Notes: generated by a model not told the origin, from the letters alone. A DNA stretch of 64,000 nt from Bacillus_BU sp051233475 (GCF_051233475.1 NZ_JBKFGH010000024.1:77202-141201); one strand, 5' to 3'. Shown: positions 43,823-52,946, counted from the first letter of the stretch. Translations and numbers: made by a program.

Positions 43823-43880
43823 GAAAATTAATCCTATGTTTTTTTATAAAAACAAAGGGTTTTCACGATTTATGTTTTTT

Positions 43881-45356
43881 TTACCAAAGTCCTAGAACTT
43901 TCCACCAAACGCCACCAACGCCAATCCAAACGATGATGTGAATGATTGAAATAATAAATCCTAGTGACCACCATTTATTTTGTGTGACATATCCGCTTCC
44001 GAAGAATACCGGAGCAGGTCCACAACCATAATGCGTCGTACAAGCAAAGAGATTACTGAAAAATGCTAGAATTAATGCAGATACTAACGGCGGTGCTCCT
44101 GCAGCCACAATAACCGTTAAGAATGCTGCGTACATTGCACTTACGTGTGCGGTATTGCTGGCAAAGAAATAATGTGAATAGAAGTAAACAACTGAAAGGA
44201 TGATTAACGCCAACATCCAATCCATTCCACTTACAGCGCCCTTCATCGTTTCACTGAACCAAGGAATCATTCCTAATTCGTTTAAGAAGGTAGCCATCAT
44301 AACTAATACTGCAAACCATACTAATGTGTCCCATGCGCCTTCTTCTTTTTTAATATCAGCCCATGATAATACTTGAGTTAATAACAAAACTCCTAAACCG
44401 ATGAAAGCTGTTGTTGTTGCAGTAATACCTAAGCTAGTTCCGAAAATCCACAGACCTAAGATAAGAACAAATACGCCAATCATATACCATTCTTGCTTTT
44501 TAAGTGGACCCATTTCTTTTAACTTTTTCGCAGCCATTGCTGGTGCTTCTGGGGTCTCTTTTACTTCTGGTGGATATAATTTATAAATGACAAGTGGGAT
44601 TAGAATTAAACTGATAAGTCCAGGTACGATTGCGGCTGTTGCCCAGCCCATCCACGAAATGCTTTCTCCTGTTAAATCTGCAGTAATTTGGGCAGCTAAA
44701 GGATTAGCAGCCATTGCTGTTAAGAACATAGCAGAGGTAATCATGTCACCTTGGAAAGCTACTTTTGTTAAAAATGCACCAACTTTTCGTTCCGTACCAT
44801 CGCCAACGCGTGAACCAAATGTTTCAGACAAAGATCGAATAATTGGCAAAAGAATTCCGCCGGCACGAGCCGTATTCGATGGCATTGCAGGTGATAAAAT
44901 CAAGTCACTAACAAGCAAAGAATAAGATAATCCAAGTGTTTTCTTACCAAACATTTTGACGAACATGTAAGCTACACGTGAACCTAAACCTGTTTTAATA
45001 AAACCTCTAGAGATAAAGAACGCGATAACAATTAACCAAATCGTAGTGTTTTGAAATCCGCTAAGCGCTTGATCAATCGTTAAAGTTTGTGTGATGACCG
45101 TTGCCGTTAAAGCAAGGATTGCTACGCTTCCCATTGGAAGTGGTTTGCTAACTAACCCGACAATTGTTGCGACGAAAATAGCGAATAAGTGCCATGCTTG
45201 CGGTTCTAAGCCTGCTGGTGGTGTGATCATCCAAAGTGCTACACCAACGGCAATTGTAATAAGTAACGGGATTAGTTTCACTTCACTTGGTACCTTTATG
45301 CTTGTACCCATTGAGGAAGTCTTCGGTTGTTTAAGCTTTATAGCTGGAACAGACAT
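43881..45356 (-). CDS. DASS family dicarboxylate/tricarboxylate transporter
   Basis: The product has 491 residues and about 12-14 membrane segments. It belongs to the CitT/TtdT/SLC13-like branch of the divalent anion:sodium symporters, with SNTARAGGILLPIIRSL and, near the C-terminus, SNLFACTTHYGCGPAPVFFGSG. In this branch many members exchange an incoming dicarboxylate for succinate, which suits the fumarase/fumarate reductase genes downstream. ATG 45356 has AAAGGAG eight bases upstream. The frame's first GTG at 45428 lies inside the operator region and is not used. Confidence 0.88.
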   Translation of the reverse strand: MSVPAIKLKQPKTSSMGTSIKVPSEVKLIPLLITIAVGVALWMITPPAGLEPQAWHLFAIFVATIVGLVSKPLPMGSVAILALTATVITQTLTIDQALSGFQNTTIWLIVIAFFISRGFIKTGLGSRVAYMFVKMFGKKTLGLSYSLLVSDLILSPAMPSNTARAGGILLPIIRSLSETFGSRVGDGTERKVGAFLTKVAFQGDMITSAMFLTAMAANPLAAQITADLTGESISWMGWATAAIVPGLISLILIPLVIYKLYPPEVKETPEAPAMAAKKLKEMGPLKKQEWYMIGVFVLILGLWIFGTSLGITATTTAFIGLGVLLLTQVLSWADIKKEEGAWDTLVWFAVLVMMATFLNELGMIPWFSETMKGAVSGMDWMLALIILSVVYFYSHYFFASNTAHVSAMYAAFLTVIVAAGAPPLVSALILAFFSNLFACTTHYGCGPAPVFFGSGYVTQNKWWSLGFIISIIHIIVWIGVGGVWWKVLGLW

Positions 45357-45422
45357 GTTTTTCACTCCTTTTTTGATTTTTGTTTTTTCATAGTTGATTG
45401 TTTTTGTTTTTTGTTTGTTGCT

Positions 45423-45460
45423 GTTCACAAATTGTTCACATTTGTGAAGGTGTTCACAAA
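45423..45460 (-). promoter_or_regulatory. Rex-type operator and repeated GTTCACA half-sites before the DASS gene
   Basis: TTGTGAAGGTGTTCACAA (45442-45459) matches the Rex operator TTGTGAA-N4-TTCACAA exactly and also fits TGTGA-N6-TCACA (Fnr/Crp type). Further GTTCACA half-sites at 45423 and 45434 overlap it. Rex would repress at low NADH. The direct half-sites could also serve the DcuR-like regulator encoded next door. Confidence 0.72.
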
Positions 45461-45720
45461 GTCAGGCTTTTAAATAGCTGCTAATGTTCATTAGAAGCTT
45501 CCTGGAAGTTACATCATTTTTTTAAAATCAAGGCGAACTCCTTTGACAAAAATCCCCCCATTTAAAGGAAAAATATTAATCCGAGAAAACTTGTTTCCCG
45601 TTACTTGAATAGTACTGAATAAAGGGTTTTCTTAATAGTTTATGAAAATATATAAAGAGTTTTGTAACTTAAGAAAGTAAGGGAGTTTCGGAGGGCAACT
45701 CAGGGAATTCCCTGGGGGAC

Positions 45721-45773
45721 GCATGGGGACGGTTCTTCTGCTTCTTTTTGAAGCAGAAGAACCGTCCCCATGC
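45721..45773. repeat. GGGACGGTTC palindromic repeat, copy 2 (family A)
   Basis: This is a perfect hairpin with 24-base arms starting GCATGGGGACGGTTCTTCTG and a TTTTT loop, beside the terminator of the response regulator gene. The gap from 45461 to 45720 shows only AT-rich sequence. Confidence 0.95.
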
Positions 45774-45784
45774 ACAAAAAAAAG

Positions 45785-45804
45785 CAGGAGCCTAAAAGAC
45801 TCCT
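45785..45804 (-). terminator. Terminator overlapping the DcuR-like stop codon
   Basis: AGGAG.CTTTTAG.CTCCT on the minus strand is followed by GCTTTTTTTT. The stem begins inside the stop codon region of the response regulator. Confidence 0.8.
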
Positions 45805-46534
45805 ACCCGCTAATGTATTTCTCCATTAAATTATGATCAAGATTGGCCATCCGGTGCTTAAAAATTGGTCTGCCGACTGCTCCGTAAACAACCTCAGTTT
45901 CGATGATATGAATATCCGCTAAAAAGAAAAGGTATTTTCGCATCGAAACCCGGGAAATCCCCACCTGTTGGGCCATTTCTTCGGTTGAGAAAACTTCGGT
46001 CTTGTTCTCCAAAATTTTCTCCCAAATAAGCTTTAAGGTATTTTTCGTTAAACCTTTGGGAAGTTCAACACTGCTTGTGCCGACAGCACTTTGAGGCTGT
46101 TCCTTATTCAACAGTAAATTATCGACGTCATTTTGACTCAGCTCTTCTTGTTTTTCGATAAAAGACTGTTCTTGCTTATATGAATTTAATGCTGTTTGGA
46201 AGCGTTCAAACTCAAACGGCTTGATTAAATAATCGACCGCACCAAAACGAATGGCTTTTTTAATACTCTCTTTATCATTCGCCGCCGAGATAATAATGAC
46301 ATCGACCCCTTGGCCAAGCCATCTTATTTTTGATAAAAGACTCCAGCCATCCTCGCCAGGCATATAAATATCCAGCAAAATAAGATCCACTTGATCCCGT
46401 TCAATAATCGGAAGGGCATCCGCGACCGTAGGAACTGCTGCCACCAACTCAAATCCGTCCATTTTCTCAAGATAACGGGTATTAATTTTTGCTACCATTG
46501 GATCGTCTTCAACAATGACTGTACGAATCATCAT
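45803..46534 (-). CDS. CitB/DcuR-family response regulator
   Basis: The receiver domain (residues 1-120) shows the acidic pair DD, the phosphorylation Asp in LILLDIYMPG, and the Lys in YLIKPFEF. A C-terminal DNA-binding region (about 165-240) has EEMAQQVGISRVSMRKYL. This is the CitB/DcuR arrangement that controls C4-dicarboxylate or citrate genes. It follows its sensor with three bases between them. The DASS transporter and the fumarase operon are the likely targets. GGAG precedes twin ATGs. Confidence 0.9.
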   Translation of the reverse strand: MMIRTVIVEDDPMVAKINTRYLEKMDGFELVAAVPTVADALPIIERDQVDLILLDIYMPGEDGWSLLSKIRWLGQGVDVIIISAANDKESIKKAIRFGAVDYLIKPFEFERFQTALNSYKQEQSFIEKQEELSQNDVDNLLLNKEQPQSAVGTSSVELPKGLTKNTLKLIWEKILENKTEVFSTEEMAQQVGISRVSMRKYLFFLADIHIIETEVVYGAVGRPIFKHRMANLDHNLMEKYISG

Positions 46535-46537
46535 GAA

Positions 46538-48136
46538 TCACTCCTGTTTTTCAAATGGTATTACGACATTAATCTTTGTCCCCGTTCCTTCTTCAGAAGA
46601 AATGGAGATACTGCCATTAAGCTCTTTTATGCTTTTAAGGACTAGGTATAACCCCACTCCTCTGTTTGGACCTTTTGTAGAGAACCCTTTTTCAAAAATA
46701 CTTTTTTGCAGCTCGGGGCTCATTCCAACACCGGTGTCAGAAACGGTAATGGACACTTCCTCGTCTGAAATGGGGAACATTTCAACCGTAACCTGCTTTT
46801 CTTTACACTTATTCAGGGCATCCAATGAATTATCAATCAAGTTCCCAACGATCGTTACAATTTGATTCTCTAAATCGCGATCCTTTGGTACTGGCAAATA
46901 ACATTCATCCGAAAAGACCAGTTCCGCACCCTTTTCCCTTGCATAGCTTACTTTTCCTAAAAGAAACCCTGCCAGGATCGGATCCTTGAAACGGGTTGTA
47001 AAAAAGCCCGCCTCATTTTCACAAGTATCTTTTAAGTCTCTAATATATGAGAGCACGTCCTCATAAAATTCAAGTTGAACGAGCCCAAGAATAACATGAA
47101 GCTTATTCATAAATTCATGCGTTTGTGCGCGCAACGCCTCCGCATATAAGCGAACCCCGGTAAGCTGTTCCGCCATACTCTTCATATCTGTTTTATCACG
47201 GAAAGTAGCAACGGCACCAACAATTTGTTCATTTACAACAATGGGAACGATATTCCCGACCAAATCTAATCCATTAAAAGAATACTCCTGATCGAGCTCT
47301 TTCTGTCCGGTTTCCATAACAGAAGTAATATGAAACTTAGGGATGATGTCTCCCACTTTCTGTCCAACTGGATCCTCATTAATGCCGAGTTTTTCAAATA
47401 ACCGTTCCGCTTCCTGATTGATCAGCGTAATTTTCGAATCACGATCGACTGCTAATACACCCTCACGAACATTCCGGAGCATCGCACTTCTTTGCTCAAG
47501 AAGATTGGCAATTTCCTCAGGCTCCAGCCCAAACATGATGTTTTTTACTTTTTTCGCTAATAAAATAGCCCCAATTAAGCCAATTAAAATGCCAATAATA
47601 GCGCTCGTATAGATGATTGAACTGCTTTTTTCAATTTGATTTTGAACATCATCGACTAAAATCCCCACGACCACAGCACCTATTTGTTTGCCTTCATCAT
47701 TATAAACCGGCGTGAAGTAGCGTAATGATTTTCCTAAGGTCCCTGTTGCGATCGAAATATTTTCTTTCCCTTTATAAACAGGCTTGTCATCCCCGCCAAC
47801 GAATTTATGTCCGATCATACTCGTAATCGGGTGGGATTTTCTAATTCCATTCATATCTAATACAACAACAAATCGGACATCTGTGATCTTGCGGATTTCC
47901 TCGGCGTAAGGCTGGATATATTTTTCATCTTCTTTATTATTAAGGCCATTTTTAACAATGGTTGAAAGAGCAACCGTCCTTGATAGGTCTCGTGCCTTCT
48001 CTTCGATATTGTCTAATGTTGTTGCCTCAACATTTTGTTTAATTAATTGGTTCGTTACAAGAAAACAAAACGCGATAACCCCCGTAACTAACAAGGTAAT
48101 CGTAGTTCGCAAACGAAGCTTCATGATTTTTTTCAT
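46538..48136 (-). CDS. CitA/DcuS-family sensor histidine kinase
   Basis: The product has 532 residues. It has a membrane helix (about 12-30), an extracytosolic PASp domain (about 35-170) with MNGIRKSHPITSMIGHKF, the R-SHP ligand motif of CitA/DcuS, a second helix (about 173-195), a cytosolic PAS domain (about 215-325), and a SpoOB-type His in RAQTHEFMNKLHVI. The ATPase domain follows with NLIDNSLDA and GVGLYLV. It would sense an external C4-dicarboxylate or citrate. The cognate regulator follows. Confidence 0.92.
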   Translation of the reverse strand: MKKIMKLRLRTTITLLVTGVIAFCFLVTNQLIKQNVEATTLDNIEEKARDLSRTVALSTIVKNGLNNKEDEKYIQPYAEEIRKITDVRFVVVLDMNGIRKSHPITSMIGHKFVGGDDKPVYKGKENISIATGTLGKSLRYFTPVYNDEGKQIGAVVVGILVDDVQNQIEKSSSIIYTSAIIGILIGLIGAILLAKKVKNIMFGLEPEEIANLLEQRSAMLRNVREGVLAVDRDSKITLINQEAERLFEKLGINEDPVGQKVGDIIPKFHITSVMETGQKELDQEYSFNGLDLVGNIVPIVVNEQIVGAVATFRDKTDMKSMAEQLTGVRLYAEALRAQTHEFMNKLHVILGLVQLEFYEDVLSYIRDLKDTCENEAGFFTTRFKDPILAGFLLGKVSYAREKGAELVFSDECYLPVPKDRDLENQIVTIVGNLIDNSLDALNKCKEKQVTVEMFPISDEEVSITVSDTGVGMSPELQKSIFEKGFSTKGPNRGVGLYLVLKSIKELNGSISISSEEGTGTKINVVIPFEKQE

Positions 48137-48263
48137 AACAATAATTCATCTCCGTTCTAACCTGAAGTCTTCACTGTACTAGACTTACCTTATTGTAAGA
48201 GGAAAATATCTCTTTTCATCTAAAAAAGTGTTGCAATTAAGTGAATGTTTATTTTGGAACAGG

Positions 48264-48305
48264 GGGACGGTTCTTGTGTTCCTTTTTGAACACAAGAACC
48301 GTCCC
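48264..48305. repeat. GGGACGGTTC palindromic repeat, copy 3 (family A)
   Basis: GGGACGGTTCTTGTGTTC and its exact complement surround a six-base loop. A family B element starts 25 bases later. Confidence 0.95.
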
Positions 48306-48329
48306 TACAATGCACTGCCTCTTTTTATT

Positions 48330-48510
48330 CGGACATACGATCCGTTATTTCGGTAAAAACTGCTGTTTTAGCAGGCTAACCGGACACTGAATCCTCTATT
48401 CGTGAATAAATGGGCACGATTCATTAGATTTTATTCAAATAAGAGATCCTATGTCCGCTTAAAGAAGAAACAAGGGGAAAAAATCAAAAATAAGGGCCCT
48501 CATGTCCGCC
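48330..48510. repeat. Nested palindromic GCGGACA repeat, copy 2 (family B)
   Basis: Left arms CGGACATACGATCCGTTATT and CGGACACTGAATCC face right arms AATAAGAGATCC.ATGTCCGC and ATAAGGGCCCTCATGTCCGC, the same layout as at 37788. It is non-coding and lies upstream of the riboswitch promoter. Confidence 0.85.
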
Positions 48511-48567
48511 AAAATTTTTCTCCATAGGGGTTTTGCTAATTTCATTGAATTTTCGACAAAATTCGGG

Positions 48568-48596
48568 ATGACCACAAAACACTCTTTTGATATAAT
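48568..48596 (+). promoter_or_regulatory. Sigma-A promoter of the third c-di-GMP riboswitch
   Basis: ATGACC, 17 bases, TATAAT. The -10 is perfect and the -35 matches four of six. It ends about 17 bases before the riboswitch core. Confidence 0.6.
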
Positions 48597-48604
48597 AATA
48601 TTCA

Positions 48605-48692
48605 GTTACATAAGGGCAAAATCACTGAAAAGTGATGACGCAAAGCTACAGGGGCCTCCGTTATTACATAATGAAGCCAGCCAGCTACCATC
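48605..48692 (+). ncRNA. c-di-GMP-I riboswitch before a 47-residue membrane peptide gene
   Basis: GGGCAAA (48613), the stem TCACTGAAAAGTGA, GACGCAAAGC, a GGGGCC stem and AGCCAGCCAGCTACC follow the GEMM pattern and closely resemble the copy at 32163. It ends about 25 bases before the small ORF's ATG. I could not identify the expression platform. Confidence 0.85.
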
Positions 48693-48715
48693 AAATCAAA
48701 AGGGAGAAATGTTTG

Positions 48716-48859
48716 ATGTCAAAAAAGAATAATTTCCTCACTCCGGAACAAGTCATGCGAAAGAAAAAAAGGAACCAACGGCTCCTCTATACTTCTTTCA
48801 TCGCTATGACCATTGTCATTAGTGCACTAGTGACCGTACTTGCCAATAGTACATTGTAA
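48716..48859 (+). CDS. 47-residue single-span membrane peptide under a c-di-GMP riboswitch
   Basis: ATG 48716 has AAAGGGAG upstream at slightly long spacing. The 47-residue product has a basic cytosolic head (QVMRKKKRNQR) and one membrane helix (YTSFIAMTIVISALVTVLA). The longer frame begins inside the riboswitch and is not credible. It could be a small modulator of a membrane protein. It differs in sequence from the riboswitch-controlled 47-residue ORF at 32289. Function is unknown. Confidence 0.72.
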   Translation: MSKKNNFLTPEQVMRKKKRNQRLLYTSFIAMTIVISALVTVLANSTL

Positions 48860-48869
48860 ATCAAGACGA

Positions 48870-48901
48870 AAAGGGCCTTCACATATGTGAGGCCCTTTTT
48901 T
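48870..48901 (+). terminator. Terminator of the small membrane peptide gene
   Basis: AAAAGGGCCT and AGGCCCTTTT arms, joined across CACATATGTG, are followed by T residues. Confidence 0.92.
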
Positions 48902-48909
48902 GCAACAGA

Positions 48910-48951
48910 GGGACGGTTCTTGTGTTCAAAAAAGAACACAAGAACCGTCCC
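48910..48951. repeat. GGGACGGTTC palindromic repeat, copy 4 (family A)
   Basis: GGGACGGTTCTTGTGTTC and its exact complement flank AAAAAA. It lies between two convergent genes. Confidence 0.95.
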
Positions 48952-48959
48952 CGAAAACA

Positions 48960-49115
48960 CTAAGCGCCAACACCCCGTTTTTTTGCGCGTTCTGCCTCTT
49001 TCGATTTTCGATAGAGTTCCACTTTTGTTTTCACTTGATCGAGTTTTTGTTTTTTTGTTAGTAAATGAACCATCACATCTTCGACTTTATTACAAATTGT
49101 CCGATAAATTCCCAT
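48960..49115 (-). CDS. Small basic helical protein, 51 residues
   Basis: This reading frame lies 11 bases after the YHYH-protein gene on the same strand, with GAGGGTG before its ATG. The product starts MGIYRTICNKVEDVMVHLL and ends KSKEAERAKKRGVGA. It is helical and lysine-rich, without a membrane segment. I do not recognise a family. Cotranscription with the larger gene is likely from the spacing. Confidence 0.55.
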   Translation of the reverse strand: MGIYRTICNKVEDVMVHLLTKKQKLDQVKTKVELYRKSKEAERAKKRGVGA

Positions 49116-49126
49116 TTCCACACCCT

Positions 49127-50344
49127 CTAACTAATCATTTTTCTAGCAACATAAAACCGGCGTCCCAGCCAGATTAATCCCAAGATTCCCGCACCGGCTG
49201 ATGCTTCCTTGGTGTTTTCCTCTTTTTCCTGCTCGTATTCTTTATATCCCAGTTCATAGTTATGCTTAAAAATGAGCTCGGCCGTTTTGTAATTACTAGG
49301 GACCCGATACTCATCCCCTTCACGCCCTAATTCAAATCCTGCCTCTGCAATCTTTTTTACTTTCTCGTTCGATTCAAATCCTTGCTTATACCAAGCTTCG
49401 TATTTTTCTTTTTCAAGCTTTGGAGATTGATACTTTAACATTTTAAAAGCAGCCTCATATCCTTTTTTTTGATAAAAACTTTGTAATTCGCGCTGCCCCT
49501 TTTTATACCCCTGGTTATATGCTTTTATATAAATTTCTTTAATACCCTCGGGATCGTTTTTAATATCTTTCTTTCCATCTTCATAGCCTAACTGTTTATA
49601 TTTTTCTTTTTCAACCTGATCCCGTTCCTGTACACCTTTTTTAAATCCCTTTTCAAAAGATGCTGTAACATGGGCGTTCGTAAGGTTAGCTGGAATAGCC
49701 AGTTCATCCTGTTGTTTCCCTTGTTCATACCCTGTTTGTTCCGCCGCGTCTTTCTCGGAATTTAGCTTATTGCTTCCTTCTGCATAACCTTTATTGAAGC
49801 CCGTTATGTATCCTTCATTATAAGCAGTGGCTCCAGTTGGATTCGCTTCATTTGACTGGCCCTCATATCCCGCTTGAACTCCGGCTGTATATCCATCATT
49901 TTCCCCTTGGGCTCTTTCTTTAATGGCAGTTTGTTGAGCAATTTGTGCGTCACTACCATTGATTTTTGCTGCGTCATAGCCGCCAGGAGCTTCGCATGGA
50001 ATTCCATCATCCACGGCATTTCCCCAACCGTCCAATCTCTCAGGATCATTGTATCGGGTATATCCTTTTGAGTTCCAATAGGTTACTACTTCATCATAAC
50101 TTGAAAAATCGGTGCAATCCTTATCGTATGAAGTAGTGGATGTAGCCGTACTTTCCGTTGATGTTGAAGTTGAAGTACTTCCTCCTCCATTATGGTAATG
50201 GTACTCCCCGGAACTTAATCCCCAATCTCCGCAATTGGTTCGACAAGTGTGGCCACCGTTTGAATCTGTTCGGCCAGGATGCGCTTGTACTGATAACCCT
50301 AATGTAGCAATAAAAATACACGTTAAAAATAATACCCTTTTCAT
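49127..50344 (-). CDS. Secreted YHYH / excalibur-like calcium-binding surface protein
   Basis: The product has 405 residues. A signal peptide (about residues 1-21) is followed by a YHYH domain (AHPGRTDSNGGHTC to EYHYHNGG, about 22-55), an S/T linker, and an excalibur-like segment with DKDCTDFSSYDEVVTYW and DDGIPCE (about 75-120). A repetitive helical region with regularly spaced GY.QG/GYE.G units (about 150-370) and a C-terminal membrane helix with a basic tail end the protein. AGGTGAG precedes ATG 50344. It is probably anchored in the membrane and exposed in the wall. Its function is unknown. Confidence 0.78.
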   Translation of the reverse strand: MKRVLFLTCIFIATLGLSVQAHPGRTDSNGGHTCRTNCGDWGLSSGEYHYHNGGGSTSTSTSTESTATSTTSYDKDCTDFSSYDEVVTYWNSKGYTRYNDPERLDGWGNAVDDGIPCEAPGGYDAAKINGSDAQIAQQTAIKERAQGENDGYTAGVQAGYEGQSNEANPTGATAYNEGYITGFNKGYAEGSNKLNSEKDAAEQTGYEQGKQQDELAIPANLTNAHVTASFEKGFKKGVQERDQVEKEKYKQLGYEDGKKDIKNDPEGIKEIYIKAYNQGYKKGQRELQSFYQKKGYEAAFKMLKYQSPKLEKEKYEAWYKQGFESNEKVKKIAEAGFELGREGDEYRVPSNYKTAELIFKHNYELGYKEYEQEKEENTKEASAGAGILGLIWLGRRFYVARKMIS

Positions 50345-50450
50345 CTTTCTCACCTATTTCCGTTTATCACAATATTAAACTCGTATTTTAAAAACATATT
50401 TACAATTATATACAAAAATGGATGTAAAAAACAGAGGCAAAATAAACAGA

Positions 50451-50492
50451 GGGACGGTTCTTGTGTTCAAAAAAGAACACAAGAACCGTCCC
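50451..50492. repeat. GGGACGGTTC palindromic repeat, copy 5 (family A)
   Basis: Identical in its 42 bases to the copy at 48910: GGGACGGTTCTTGTGTTC, AAAAAA and the exact complement. It directly follows the SDR stop codon. Confidence 0.95.
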
Positions 50493-50500
50493 CTTGCTTT

Positions 50501-51400
50501 TCACCCATTAAGTGTAATTCCACCACCGTCTACGTTGAGCACTTGCCCAGTGACATACGATGAATCATCTGATGCCAAATAAACATAGGTCGGCGCAAGC
50601 TCAAACGGTTGTCCGGCACGTTGCATCGGTGTCTGCGTCCCATATGTTGTTACATATTCTGCTGGAAAGCTCGAAACAACTAACGGTGTCCAAATAGGAC
50701 CTGGAGCCACGGCATTTACTCTTATCCCATTTTTTACAAGCTGTAATGATAAGGAGCGGGTAAATGACACAATTGCCCCCTTAGTCGAGGAGTAATCAAG
50801 TAACGTGGAAACTCCTGTAAATGCAGCTACAGACGAAGTACTAATAATAGAACTTCCAGGTGATAAATGCGGCAACGCTTCCTGCGTAATAAAAAAGAAC
50901 GAGAAAATATTAGTACGGAACGTATCTTCTAATTGCTCTCTTCTAATATTTAAGATGCTTTCCTGTGGATATACAATCGCATGGTTAAGGACCAGTATAT
51001 TTATTTTTCCAAAATGGGCCACTGTCCTGCGCACCACATTGCGACAGTTCGATTCATCCCGCAGATCTCCGGGAATTAACAAACATCTCCGCCCATAATG
51101 TTCAACCATTTGCTTCGTCATCCGGGCATCTTCATGTTCATTCAAATAGGAAATCGCCACATCTGCTCCTTCTTTTGCAAAAGCAATCGCAACTGCCCGT
51201 CCGATTCCACTATCCCCACCCGTAATAATTGCTACCTTGTCTTTTAATTTTCCACTTCCAACATATTGTGGATTGTCGGAAATGGGGACAGGATTCATTA
51301 AATACTCTAAACCTGGTCTTTCTTGATGCTGCGGAGGAAAGGTAATCGGGGTTTGTTTACAAGTTGTTTGATAACCATAATAAGGATACATCGGGATCAT
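50501..51400 (-). CDS. SDR family oxidoreductase (YhdF/YhxC-like)
   Basis: This NAD(P)-dependent short-chain dehydrogenase has TGGDSGIGRAVAIAFA as its nucleotide site (about residues 60-75), LNHA in place of the usual NNAG, and the catalytic Ser and YxxxK in the STSSVAAFTG and DYSSTKGA segments. A 50-residue proline-rich N-terminal extension (MYPYYGYQTTCKQTPITFPP) is typical of the general-stress YhdF/YhxC/GsiB-neighbour type. The substrate is unknown. AGAGGTGG precedes the ATG. Confidence 0.88.
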   Translation of the reverse strand: MIPMYPYYGYQTTCKQTPITFPPQHQERPGLEYLMNPVPISDNPQYVGSGKLKDKVAIITGGDSGIGRAVAIAFAKEGADVAISYLNEHEDARMTKQMVEHYGRRCLLIPGDLRDESNCRNVVRRTVAHFGKINILVLNHAIVYPQESILNIRREQLEDTFRTNIFSFFFITQEALPHLSPGSSIISTSSVAAFTGVSTLLDYSSTKGAIVSFTRSLSLQLVKNGIRVNAVAPGPIWTPLVVSSFPAEYVTTYGTQTPMQRAGQPFELAPTYVYLASDDSSYVTGQVLNVDGGGITLNG

Positions 51401-51487
51401 GATTAGACCACCTCTTTTTGTATGTCAAAACATGATATTCACCCAAACTGCAAATGTTCCTAATTGGTGTTTTGGGATATTAAAAAG

Positions 51488-51537
51488 AAAAAAGGTGACA
51501 GGAGCGATCCAATAACCGGATCCACCCTTATCACCTA
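51488..51537 (-). terminator. Terminator after the OFA transporter gene
   Basis: GGTGA with GGTGGATCC and their complements form an interrupted stem on the minus strand, followed by TTTTTTC. Confidence 0.75.
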
Positions 51538-51589
51538 TTTTCTTACACTCTATTACAAAAGTTTAATCCCAAACGAACCCTACTTTTAA

Positions 51590-52828
51590 TTAAGCAATTT
51601 TCTTCGTTTCCGGAGCGCCACTAAAACGTTTCTTTTCAAGGGATTTATAAAGGAAGTTTAGCGCCAAACCAGTGATGGCCAAACCAATTGCAATATAAAA
51701 TGCATTAGTAAGGTCTCCGCCATTTGCAGCTGCTATACTTGCTGCAATTCTTGGTGCAAAGAAAGCGGCTGTGGAATAACCAATAAACGTAATCCCAAAG
51801 TTAACACCTTGATAAACTGGCCCATAATTCTCCATAACAATGGAAGGAAATACACCCATAATTCCTCCAAAGCAAAGACCTAAACCAACAATTCCAACAA
51901 CAAATCCTGCAATTGAATCTAACGATGCTAAGGCAAATAAGGCACTTGCAATAACAGCATAGATGATCATTAATGTATTGGAGCGGCCAATTTTGTCAGA
52001 AACAAAGCCCCATAAAATTCTTCCAAGGCAATTACAAAGAGAATAAATACTTACATAAAAGGCTGCGGCTGCGGCAGTTAATCCAAACATATTTTGCCCA
52101 ATAACTGATGCATTGGATGTAATCATTAAACCTGAGAAAGCACCGATCGCTAACATAAGTAAAATTACATAGAATCTAAACGTACGAAGCATTCCAGTCC
52201 AAGGCACATTGACAAAAGCCTTTGATCCAGCTGCAGGCGGAGTCCACCCTTTTGGAACATAGTTGGCAGGAGCCACTTTAATAAACAAACTACAGATAAT
52301 CGTAATGATGACGTAAGCGATACCCATAAATTTAAACGCAGAATTAACACTGTATGTTTCAATTAGATGATTAGCTACTGGGGCTGCAATAATTGTTGCT
52401 CCACCCATACCTGCTGTAATTAAACCCGAAGCAAGTCCCTTTTTATCTGGGAATAAACGAATCGTATTACTTAAACATCCAGAGTAAGCAAATCCTTGAC
52501 CAAAACCAGCTAATATTCCATAGGTAAGGTATAACATTCCAGGGCTTGAAGCAAATCCAGATAGCATAAATCCAGTACCAAATAACAAACCACCGACTAA
52601 AATAGAAATCTTGGCATAACCACGGTCCGTAGCAAAGCCACCAAGAATTGTTGGAATTGGACCAATTGCCGCATTGATCGTAAATGCCATCATAATTTGA
52701 CCCATCGTCCAATTGTGTGCAGCACTTAAAGGCCCTGCAAAAACACTAAATGCATAAATCGACCCTGTACAAAGCAAGACACCAACTGAACCTAATAATA
52801 CCGCCCATCTATTAATCTCTTTATTCAT
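51590..52828 (-). CDS. OFA family MFS transporter (oxalate/formate antiporter-like)
   Basis: The product has 412 residues and 12 membrane helices. The OFA plan is visible in GVLLCTGSIYAFSVFAGPLS, FGQGFAYSGCLSNTIRLFPDKKGLASGL and GRILWGFVSDKIGR. Members exchange small monocarboxylates or oxalate/formate. It follows the acyl-CoA redox operon in the same direction and may import its acid substrate or export its reduced product. A perfect Rex-type operator lies 120 bases upstream, so it has its own redox-responsive promoter. AAGGGATG precedes the ATG. Confidence 0.85.
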   Translation of the reverse strand: MNKEINRWAVLLGSVGVLLCTGSIYAFSVFAGPLSAAHNWTMGQIMMAFTINAAIGPIPTILGGFATDRGYAKISILVGGLLFGTGFMLSGFASSPGMLYLTYGILAGFGQGFAYSGCLSNTIRLFPDKKGLASGLITAGMGGATIIAAPVANHLIETYSVNSAFKFMGIAYVIITIICSLFIKVAPANYVPKGWTPPAAGSKAFVNVPWTGMLRTFRFYVILLMLAIGAFSGLMITSNASVIGQNMFGLTAAAAAFYVSIYSLCNCLGRILWGFVSDKIGRSNTLMIIYAVIASALFALASLDSIAGFVVGIVGLGLCFGGIMGVFPSIVMENYGPVYQGVNFGITFIGYSTAAFFAPRIAASIAAANGGDLTNAFYIAIGLAITGLALNFLYKSLEKKRFSGAPETKKIA

Positions 52829-52946
52829 TTTAATTTCATCCCTTCAATTAATCACCTATTATTAGGCAATTTTTTGTATTTTTGTTATTGAAGTGAAACA
52901 ATCAAGTTTGAAAATATTACCCGACGCGACTAAAAATATGAACTTT

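Noticed and set aside
43881..45428. The longer DASS start at GTG 45428.
   Set aside because: It has no ribosome-binding site, lies in the operator region and adds a lysine-rich tail; ATG 45356 has an ideal site.
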